From an uncultured Bacteroidota bacterium (lineage in GTDB: Bacteria > Bacteroidota > Bacteroidia > Chitinophagales > Chitinophagaceae), in assembly GCA_938008665.1 (NCBI GenBank), contig CALLKA010000061.1, positions 1 to 7,526 of the forward strand: a stretch of DNA of 7,526 nucleotides. Reading direction: 5' to 3'. This document shows, piece by piece, positions 1 to 5,080 of the stretch; position 1 is the stretch's first letter, and each line of letters opens with the position of its first letter. A program made the translations under genes and the position numbers. The notes beneath the pieces were generated by a model, which saw only the letters and a list, made by a program, of their open reading frames with translations, had not been told where the DNA came from and ran no database searches.

Positions 1-128
1 CAAATAAGTATCTAACGGTTTTCGGTAAATTAGTACATGGGATTTGTCCCATTGATCATCTCCATTAAAAATGGATTAAATTATGTGTAAAAACTAACGA
101 TTCTTCGCGTTTTATAGAAAAATACCCA

Positions 129-191
129 CATTTGGTTATTTAATACCTATAATTACCCCTAATTGATTAAATTTGTAGCTCCATTTGGTTA
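129..191. repeat. Direct repeat CATTTGGTTA, two copies 53 bp apart
   Basis: The identical 10-mer CATTTGGTTA occurs at 129-138 and 182-191. The 53-bp offset is close to five helical turns, so both copies would face the same side of the DNA. They flank the candidate -7 box at 168-175. ATTTGG of the second copy (183-188) is also repeated in inverted form as CCAAAT at 207-212. A regulator binding site is possible, but chance repetition in AT-rich DNA is not excluded. Confidence 0.4.
168..175 (+). promoter_or_regulatory. Candidate -7 box for pfkA-pyk
   Basis: TAAATTTG matches the Bacteroidota -7 consensus TAnnTTTG at all fixed positions. No TTG or TTTG lies at the expected distance of about 20 bp upstream, so the -33 element is weak or absent. 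Transcription would begin near 180 and leave a leader of roughly 65-70 nt. A weaker alternative is TACAATTG at 233-240, which would give an almost leaderless mRNA. Confidence 0.35.
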
Positions 192-248
192 AACTGCATT
201 TGAATTCCAAATTGTAAATCAATGCTTTAACCTACAATTGATTAGACT

Positions 249-1235
249 ATGTCCACAAAAAAAGTGACCAAAATTGCTGTTCTAACTTCAGGCGGCGATG
301 CCCCCGGAATGAACGCAGCTATCAGAGCTGTGGTTAGAACTAGTTTATACCATGGATTAGAAGTATTTGGTGTAGCAAGAGGCTATAATGGTATGATTGA
401 CGACGACATTTTTCCAATGGATTCTAGATCAGTTGCGAATATTATTCAACGTGGCGGAACCATACTAAAAACTGCAAGAAGCAAAGAGTTTTTTGAACCA
501 GAAGGTCGAAAGATTGCCTATGCAAATTTGAAAAAGAGAAATATTGACGGGATCGTGGTTATAGGTGGTGATGGAAGCTTTAAAGGTGCCCAAAAATTCA
601 GCAATGAATTTGATATCCCATGTATAGGTCTTCCTGGTACCATTGATAAAGATATAGCGGGTAGTGATTTTACCATTGGATTTGATACAGCAGTTAATAC
701 AGCAGTGGAAGCCATTGATAAAATTAGAGATACAGCAGATGCGCATGATCGTTTATTTGTTGTTGAAGTTATGGGCCGAGATGCAGGTTATATCGCCCTG
801 CATAGTGGTATTGCGACAGGTGCTGAAAATATATTGATTCCTGAGACCAAAACAGATATGAATGCATTAATTACAGCGCTGACTGAAAAAGAAAAGCGTA
901 AAAAATTAGTGAACTTAATCGTTGTTGCCGAAGGGGATGAATTTGGCGGGGGAACACAGGTGGGTAACTTTTTAAAGGAAAAATTACCCAATGCAGATAT
1001 ACGCGTTTGTATTTTGGGACATATACAAAGAGGTGGCTCCCCTAGTTGTTTGGATCGATTAATAGCAAGTAGAATGGGATATCATGCTGTAGAGTGTTTA
1101 TTAAATGGCAAACACAATGTCATGGTGGGGATTGAAGATAATAAAATGAAGTATACCCCATTAGATAACGCAGTAAAAGCAAAACAAAAAATTTCAGAAG
1201 AATGGTTGAAAATTGTAAAAATATTAGCTAGCTAA
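249..1235 (+). CDS. pfkA: ATP-dependent 6-phosphofructokinase
   Basis: This 328-residue cytoplasmic enzyme phosphorylates fructose-6-phosphate to fructose-1,6-bisphosphate, the committing step of glycolysis. Its length is close to E. coli PfkA (320). Visible motifs are the nucleotide loop GGDAPGMN (15-22), GGDGS (106-110), the catalytic TIDxD motif (131-135, Asp133 as base), MGRDAG (175-180) and the family signature HIQRGGSPS..DR (258-270). Gly109 after GGD and Gly130 before TID are the residues typical of ATP users; PPi-dependent enzymes usually have Asp and Lys there. One oddity is Lys134 where the family normally has Asn (TIDND). The ATG at 249 fits because the first strand starts a few residues later, as in homologues; no Shine-Dalgarno sequence is seen. 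pyk follows after 45 bp with no terminator between, so the two genes are probably cotranscribed. Confidence 0.97.
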   Translation: MSTKKVTKIAVLTSGGDAPGMNAAIRAVVRTSLYHGLEVFGVARGYNGMIDDDIFPMDSRSVANIIQRGGTILKTARSKEFFEPEGRKIAYANLKKRNIDGIVVIGGDGSFKGAQKFSNEFDIPCIGLPGTIDKDIAGSDFTIGFDTAVNTAVEAIDKIRDTADAHDRLFVVEVMGRDAGYIALHSGIATGAENILIPETKTDMNALITALTEKEKRKKLVNLIVVAEGDEFGGGTQVGNFLKEKLPNADIRVCILGHIQRGGSPSCLDRLIASRMGYHAVECLLNGKHNVMVGIEDNKMKYTPLDNAVKAKQKISEEWLKIVKILAS

Positions 1236-1280
1236 AATTTACAAAAACATTTATAAAATTTAAAACTAACCCCAATAATA

Positions 1281-2735
1281 ATGAGCCAGCAACAAGAATT
1301 TAAAAACATACATCACAAAACAAAAATAGTTGCAACCGTTGGGCCAGCTTGCGAATCCTATGATCAATTGAAAAATTTAGTCATTGCTGGTGTGAATGTT
1401 TTTCGTTTAAATTTTTCACATGGCAGTCACGAAGACAAAAAGAAAATCATTGATCATATCCGTGGAATAAATCAGGAATTGGGATGTAATATTGCTATAT
1501 TAGGCGACTTACAAGGTCCTAAATTAAGAGTGGGTGAAATTGCGGACAACAAATTAGAAGTAAAAGCTGGTGATATACTAACTTTCACTAACGAAAAGTG
1601 TATAGGTACCATTGAAAAAATATACGTCTCCTACCCTAACTTGGCCGGCGATGTCGTGGTAGGGAATACCATCATGATTGATGACGGGAAGATTGAAGTG
1701 ATGGTAAGTAGTGTTGAAAAGAATGGGGATGTAAAAGTAAAAGTAACTTTAGGTGGCATTATTTCTTCCAAAAAAGGAATTAACCTTCCAGATACCAAAA
1801 TTTCCTTACCTGCATTAACTGAAAAGGATTTAGAAGATGCTGATTTTATTATCAAAGAAAAATTAGATTGGGTTGCATTAAGTTTTGTAAAAAGAGTCGC
1901 GGATATTGAAATGTTACGTGCTATCTTAAATAAGAACAATAGCAAATCAAAAATTATTGCTAAAATTGAAATGCCTGAAGCATTAACAAATATCAGAGAT
2001 ATCATTAATGCAAGTGATGCCATTATGATTGCACGTGGTGATTTAGGTGTTGAACTTCCCGTTGAAAAAATTCCTTTAATCCAAAAAGAATTAATAAGAA
2101 AATGTTTACATCGTGCGAAGCCTGTGATTGTTGCAACGCAAATGATGGAAAGTATGATTGATAGAGTTAAACCAAACCGTAGTGAAATTACGGATGTGGC
2201 AAATGCGGTAATTGAAGGTGCTGATGCGGTGATGTTAAGTGGTGAAACCGCTACTGGTCAATTCCCAGTATTGGTTATTGAAACCATGCGTAAAATTATT
2301 CACGAGGTTGAATTGAATGGCTATAAATATAATCGTGCGGATGACTTTAAACCACAATCGCATTCTCCTTCATTTTTGAGTGACGCAGTTTGTTATAATG
2401 GCTGTAAACTAGCCGATGATAGCGAAGCAAAAGCTATTATCGGTATGACCCAAAGTGGTTATACCGCATTTATGTTAAGTAGTTTCCGTCCAAAAGCTCC
2501 TTTATTCATTTTTACTAAGGAGAAAAGCTTGGTGAACCAACTTAGCTTAAGCTGGGGTGCAAAAACGATCTATTATAATAAAGAAGAAAGTTTAGATAAT
2601 ATTATTAAGGATCAGATTTCAATATTAAAAAAAGAAGGCTATGTACAATCCGGCGACGTGGTAGTTAATACAGGTAGCACGCCGGTTGAATTACATCTAC
2701 CAACGAATGTGATAAAAATTAGTAAAGTAGACTAA
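1281..2735 (+). CDS. pyk: Pyruvate kinase, predicted K+-independent type
   Basis: This 484-residue enzyme transfers phosphate from phosphoenolpyruvate to ADP, giving pyruvate and ATP. Order of parts: start of the A barrel with TKIVATVGPA (14-23) and FRLNFSHGS (41-49); B domain about 85-170; rest of the barrel with catalytic Lys228 and metal ligand Glu230 (AKIEMPEA, 227-234), ARGDLGVE (251-258, metal ligand Asp254), the VATQMMESM helix (284-292, Thr286) and DVANAV..GADAVMLSGETA (305-324); C-terminal domain about 360-484. In the segment equivalent to rabbit 112-121, this protein reads DLQGPKLRVG (76-85), with Leu77, Gln78, Lys81 and Val84 instead of Thr113, Lys114, Glu117 and Thr120. That combination is known from K+-independent pyruvate kinases. 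The usual KIEN motif is KIEM here. It is second in a likely pfkA-pyk operon and is closed by an intrinsic terminator. Confidence 0.97.
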   Translation: MSQQQEFKNIHHKTKIVATVGPACESYDQLKNLVIAGVNVFRLNFSHGSHEDKKKIIDHIRGINQELGCNIAILGDLQGPKLRVGEIADNKLEVKAGDILTFTNEKCIGTIEKIYVSYPNLAGDVVVGNTIMIDDGKIEVMVSSVEKNGDVKVKVTLGGIISSKKGINLPDTKISLPALTEKDLEDADFIIKEKLDWVALSFVKRVADIEMLRAILNKNNSKSKIIAKIEMPEALTNIRDIINASDAIMIARGDLGVELPVEKIPLIQKELIRKCLHRAKPVIVATQMMESMIDRVKPNRSEITDVANAVIEGADAVMLSGETATGQFPVLVIETMRKIIHEVELNGYKYNRADDFKPQSHSPSFLSDAVCYNGCKLADDSEAKAIIGMTQSGYTAFMLSSFRPKAPLFIFTKEKSLVNQLSLSWGAKTIYYNKEESLDNIIKDQISILKKEGYVQSGDVVVNTGSTPVELHLPTNVIKISKVD

Positions 2736-2743
2736 TAAAATTG

Positions 2744-2771
2744 GCCTTCCAACACATGGGAGGCTTTTTTT
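2744..2771 (+). terminator. Intrinsic terminator after pyk
   Basis: A 7-bp stem (GCCTTCC 2744-2750 with GGGAGGC 2758-2764, one T-G wobble), a 7-nt loop and seven T residues at 2765-2771. It begins 9 bases after the pyk stop codon and would end the pfkA-pyk transcript. Only 31 bases separate the T run from the next start codon. Confidence 0.85.
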
Positions 2772-2802
2772 ATTTAATTTTATAATAATATAATAGCATT
2801 GT

Positions 2803-4701
2803 ATGATTGAATCATTTGAAAAAATTCCAGTTAAGATATTCCCTACGGCTAAAGATGGGTCTGTCATGGTAGCGGCTCAAATTGCAACACTCATTAAAGA
2901 TAAACAAGCAAAAAATGAACACTGTGTACTAGGTATGGCTACAGGAAGTACCCCTATTTTATTATACAAGGAATTAGTTCGATTACATAAGGAAGAAGGT
3001 TTGAGTTTTAAAAATGTTATCACGATTAACTTAGACGAATACTACCCCATTAATAAAACAGCATACCAAAGTTATTGGAGTTTCATGCATCGTCATTTAT
3101 TTAGCTTGGTTGATATCAAACCGGAAAATATTCATATCCCAAATGGCGAATGGGCAGAGGATCAACTTAAAGAACATTGTGCAGCTTACGAACAAATTAT
3201 AGAAAAATCAGGTGGAATTGATTTACAAATATTAGGCATTGGTAAAAATGGTCATATTGGATTTAATGAACCAGGTTCCAGTTTCCATTCAAAAACAAGG
3301 GTAATACATTTAGATCAGCAAACAAGAATTGCAAACACCTACGAATTTCATGATTTGAATAAAGTGCCTAAACTAGCCATTACGGTGGGTATTAGCAGTA
3401 TCATGAAAGCCAAAAAGATTGTTTTATTGGCATGGGGAAGTAAAGCTGATATTGTTGCAAAAGCTATAGAAGGAAATATTACAGAACAAGTACCTGCAAG
3501 TGTTTTACAAAACCATGACGATTGTACATTTGTTATTGATGAAATAGCAGCTACCGATTTAACCAGAAATAAATCTCCATGGCTTACAGGAAGCACTGAC
3601 TGGACACCCGCATTAATTAAAAAGGCCGTTATTGAACTTGCTTTAAAATTAGATAAAACAATTTTAAGCTTAACTGCAAATGATTATACTGAAAACAGTT
3701 TGGCCGACTTATTAGTTTTAAGAGAATCTGTTTATGATATTAATTTACAAGTATTTTATATGCTCAGGGATACCATTACTGGATGGCCAGGTGGCAAACC
3801 TAATGTTGTTATACCAGCGCATCCAGAACGCAGTAATCCTTTTCCAAAAAAGGCATTGATATTTTCACCCCACCCTGACGATGATATCATAAGTATGGGC
3901 GGAACATTTATGCGATTACAAGATCAAGGTCATGATGTACATGTAGGATATCAAACCAGTGGAAATATTGCAGTGACCGATGAATTTGTTACGCGCTTTT
4001 TAGATTTTGCGGTTGGTTTTGAAGATTTGTTTGGCATTGACAATAAAAAAAGTCAAGAAATTTTAACCAATGCCCGCGCTTATTTAGCAAATAAAAAATC
4101 AGACCATATTGATACTGCAGAAATTAGGGCGATCAAAGGACTAATTCGTCGCTGTGAAGCAAAAGCAACTTGTCGCTATGTTGGCTTAAAAGATGAGAAC
4201 TACCATTTTTTAGATTTGCCTTTTTACGAAACAGGCGCTATTGAAAAAAAGCCAATGAGTGAATTAGACATTAAAATCACCATGGACTATTTAAATAAAT
4301 TACAACCACATCAAATTTATTGTGCAGGTGATTTAGCTGACCCACATGGCACCCATAAAGTTTGTTTAGAGATTATATTTGAAAGTTTACGCCGACTTAA
4401 GGCATCTGGCGCAGAATGGATTAAAGATTGCTGGGTTTGGTTATATAAGGGTGCATGGCAGGAATGGGATATTGCAGAAATTGAAATGGCCCTTCCAATG
4501 AGCCCCGATCAGGTACTAAAAAAGCGTTTTGGTATATTCATACATCAATCCCAAAAGGACAGTGTACCCTTCCAAGGTACAGATGCAAGGGAATTTTGGC
4601 AAAGGGCAGAAATTCGCAATGCCAATACCGCAGATATCTATGCTCGCCTTGGATTGACCAAATATGCTGCTATTGAGGCATTTGTGCGTTGGCATTATTA
4701 A
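2803..4701 (+). CDS. NagB-like deaminase fused to PIG-L/LmbE deacetylase
   Basis: This 632-residue cytoplasmic fusion has two enzyme domains. Residues about 1-265 match glucosamine-6-phosphate deaminase (glucosamine-6-P to fructose-6-P plus ammonia): phosphate loop ATGST (46-50), NLDEY (76-80, Asp78 like E. coli Asp72) and GKNGHIGFNEPGSS (147-160, His151 and Glu156 like E. coli His143 and Glu148; Asn149 stands where E. coli has Asp141). Residues about 345-600 match the PIG-L/LmbE zinc deacetylase fold: SPHPDDD (355-361) and DPHGTH (513-518), which together supply the metal-binding His and Asp residues. A linker of about 80 residues contains TGWPGGKPN (326-334). No signal peptide is present. 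The architecture is known in Bacteroidota. A plausible but unproven role is deacetylation of GlcNAc-6-P followed by deamination, feeding PfkA upstream. Both active sites look intact. The start has no Shine-Dalgarno sequence. Confidence 0.9.
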   Translation: MIESFEKIPVKIFPTAKDGSVMVAAQIATLIKDKQAKNEHCVLGMATGSTPILLYKELVRLHKEEGLSFKNVITINLDEYYPINKTAYQSYWSFMHRHLFSLVDIKPENIHIPNGEWAEDQLKEHCAAYEQIIEKSGGIDLQILGIGKNGHIGFNEPGSSFHSKTRVIHLDQQTRIANTYEFHDLNKVPKLAITVGISSIMKAKKIVLLAWGSKADIVAKAIEGNITEQVPASVLQNHDDCTFVIDEIAATDLTRNKSPWLTGSTDWTPALIKKAVIELALKLDKTILSLTANDYTENSLADLLVLRESVYDINLQVFYMLRDTITGWPGGKPNVVIPAHPERSNPFPKKALIFSPHPDDDIISMGGTFMRLQDQGHDVHVGYQTSGNIAVTDEFVTRFLDFAVGFEDLFGIDNKKSQEILTNARAYLANKKSDHIDTAEIRAIKGLIRRCEAKATCRYVGLKDENYHFLDLPFYETGAIEKKPMSELDIKITMDYLNKLQPHQIYCAGDLADPHGTHKVCLEIIFESLRRLKASGAEWIKDCWVWLYKGAWQEWDIAEIEMALPMSPDQVLKKRFGIFIHQSQKDSVPFQGTDAREFWQRAEIRNANTADIYARLGLTKYAAIEAFVRWHY

Positions 4702-4727
4702 GATTTAGTGCCAATAAATGAATTTTT
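4689..4727 (+). terminator. Weak hairpin over the stop codon of the NagB fusion gene
   Basis: TTGGCATTA (4689-4697) can pair with TAGTGCCAA (4706-4714) with one T-G wobble. The stop codon lies in the 8-nt loop. A T5 run comes only at 4723-4727, eight bases past the stem, so termination here would be inefficient. No better terminator is visible before the tRNA promoter, and readthrough into the tRNA unit is possible. Confidence 0.3.
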
Positions 4728-4729
4728 CC

Positions 4730-4760
4730 TTGGGGGAATGAGGTATTTCAAATATATTTG
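4730..4760 (+). promoter_or_regulatory. Promoter of tRNA-Arg
   Basis: TTG at 4730-4732, a 20-bp spacer, then TATATTTG at 4753-4760. The -7 element matches TAnnTTTG at every fixed base and the spacing is typical for the Bacteroidota primary sigma factor. Transcription should start near 4764-4768, leaving a 5' leader of about 15-19 nt to be removed by RNase P. Confidence 0.8.
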
Positions 4761-4782
4761 CACCCCCTATAACTAGGGAAAT

Positions 4783-4856
4783 GGCTGCGTAGCTCAACTG
4801 AATAGAGTACCTCACTACGGATGAGGGGGTTTTAGGTTTGAATCCTAACGCGGTCA
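4783..4856 (+). tRNA. tRNA-Arg(ACG)
   Basis: A full cloverleaf of 74 nt can be folded by hand. Acceptor stem 4783-4789 with 4849-4855 (seven pairs, two of them G-U), D arm 4792-4808 (stem GCTC/GAGT), anticodon stem CCTCA/TGAGG (4810-4814, 4822-4826), loop CTACGGA with anticodon ACG at 4817-4819, 5-nt variable loop, T stem TTAGG/CCTAA (4832-4836, 4844-4848) and discriminator A4856. CCA is not encoded. A20, an arginine identity base, is present at 4802. With A34 changed to inosine it would read CGU, CGC and CGA. Unusually, position 19 is A (4801) and position 56 is U (4839) in place of the near-universal G19 and C56, so the elbow pair becomes A-U. The A15-U48 Levitt pair is normal for this tRNA. 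Intact stems argue for a working gene rather than a decayed one. Confidence 0.92.
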
Positions 4857-4857
4857 C

Positions 4858-4886
4858 AAAGCCCCACGAGAAATCGTGGGGCTTTT
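4858..4886 (+). terminator. Intrinsic terminator of tRNA-Arg
   Basis: A perfect 12-bp stem, AAAGCCCCACGA (4858-4869) with TCGTGGGGCTTT (4874-4885), capped by a GAAA loop and ending in TTTT. It starts two bases after the tRNA discriminator, so the unit is promoter, tRNA, terminator in under 160 bp. The A run on the 5' side makes it usable from the minus strand too. Confidence 0.9.
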
Positions 4887-4941
4887 GCATTCACAGAGAC
4901 GCATAAAGCTTGCTTTAATGCGGCGATGAGAATGCAAAAGC
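4881..4941. repeat. 61-nt long imperfect inverted repeat
   Basis: GCTTTTGCATTC (4881-4892) is the exact reverse complement of GAATGCAAAAGC (4930-4941). Inside, separated by a symmetric 7 x 7 unpaired segment, CGCATAAAG (4900-4908) pairs with CTTTAATGCG (4913-4922) with one bulged A and a CTTG loop. The whole forms one rod-like hairpin. Its left arm shares bases 4881-4885 with the tRNA terminator stem, so both cannot form completely. Function is unknown. Confidence 0.7.
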
Positions 4942-4968
4942 AAAAACATCAGCGAAGCTGATGTTTTT
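4942..4968. terminator. Symmetric bidirectional terminator with GCGAAGC core
   Basis: A perfect 12-bp inverted repeat: AAAAACATCAGC, loop GAA, GCTGATGTTTTT. Both strands give a 7-bp GC-containing stem followed by T5. On the minus strand it is the best terminator downstream of the GH2 gene, about 113 bases past its stop codon. On the plus strand it would back up the tRNA terminator. The centre GCGAAGC is known as an exceptionally stable DNA mini-hairpin. Confidence 0.75.
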
Positions 4969-4971
4969 AAA

Positions 4972-4988
4972 GGGCTTTGGGTAAGCCC
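4972..4988. repeat. Small hairpin GGGCTT/AAGCCC
   Basis: A 6-bp perfect stem with loop TGGGT lies four bases after the previous inverted repeat. No T run follows on the plus strand. It is one more element of the hairpin cluster between the tRNA and the GH2 gene. Confidence 0.5.
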
Positions 4989-4998
4989 AATACGAGAG

Positions 4999-5076
4999 GC
5001 TGCGCTTGAACGCAGTGAAAGCGCCATCCAGAGATTGTTGAATAAGCTGCGCTTGAACGCAGTGAAAGCACCATCC
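4999..5076. repeat. Tandem 31-bp repeat, two copies
   Basis: Copy 1 is 4999-5029 and copy 2 is 5046-5076, separated by 16 bp. They differ at a single base, G5023 versus A5070. Each copy holds the hairpin CTGCG, loop CTTGAA, CGCAG (5000-5015 and 5047-5062). In copy 1 an alternative stem GCGCTT (5002-5007) with AAGCGC (5019-5024) is possible and excludes the first; the base change in copy 2 breaks this alternative. The repeats are GC-rich against AT-rich surroundings and end four bases before the stop codon of the GH2 gene, so they would form the start of its 3' UTR. They resemble REP-like intergenic elements; no transposase is nearby. Confidence 0.8.
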
Positions 5077-5080
5077 TAAA

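Larger units (their letters stand above)
1..248. other. Non-coding leader upstream of pfkA
   Basis: No gene can be supported here. Two small hairpins lie at the left: 37-52 (ATGGGA, loop TTTG, TCCCAT) and 61-75 (TCCATT, loop AAA, AATGGA). Neither is followed by a T run, so they are not convincing terminators. Closer to pfkA are a 10-bp direct repeat (129-138 and 182-191), a candidate -7 box (168-175) and two overlapping AT-rich inverted repeats just before the start codon: AATTGTA 210-216 with TACAATT 233-239, and AATCAAT 217-223 with ATTGATT 237-243. These two share bases 237-239 and could not both form. A 21-codon open stretch at 3-68 is discussed as a finding but is too short to annotate as a gene. 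Confidence 0.6.

Noticed and set aside
21..52. Resemblance of the left edge to the antisense 3' end of 23S rRNA
   Set aside because: Only a short ATTAGTAC-like string matches; the sequence then runs into a simple ATGGGA/TCCCAT hairpin and does not continue as rRNA.
465..746. Minus-strand open frames inside pfkA
   Set aside because: They overlap conserved PfkA motifs in antisense and show no independent signals such as a signal peptide or a known domain.
1631..2023. Minus-strand open frame of 130 codons inside pyk
   Set aside because: It is opposite the conserved barrel of pyruvate kinase. Its hydrophobic look comes from reading the complement of Lys/Glu-rich codons.
4705..4890. Minus-strand open frame of 61 codons
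   Set aside because: It lies entirely across the tRNA-Arg gene, its promoter and its terminator, and has no recognisable protein features.
4999..5076. CRISPR array
   Set aside because: There are only two repeats with a 16-bp spacer, and no cas genes; the units fold as REP-like hairpins instead.
4783..5080. Integration site of a mobile element at the tRNA 3' end
   Set aside because: tRNA genes are common attachment sites, but no repeat of the tRNA 3' end, integrase or foreign gene is present downstream in the window.
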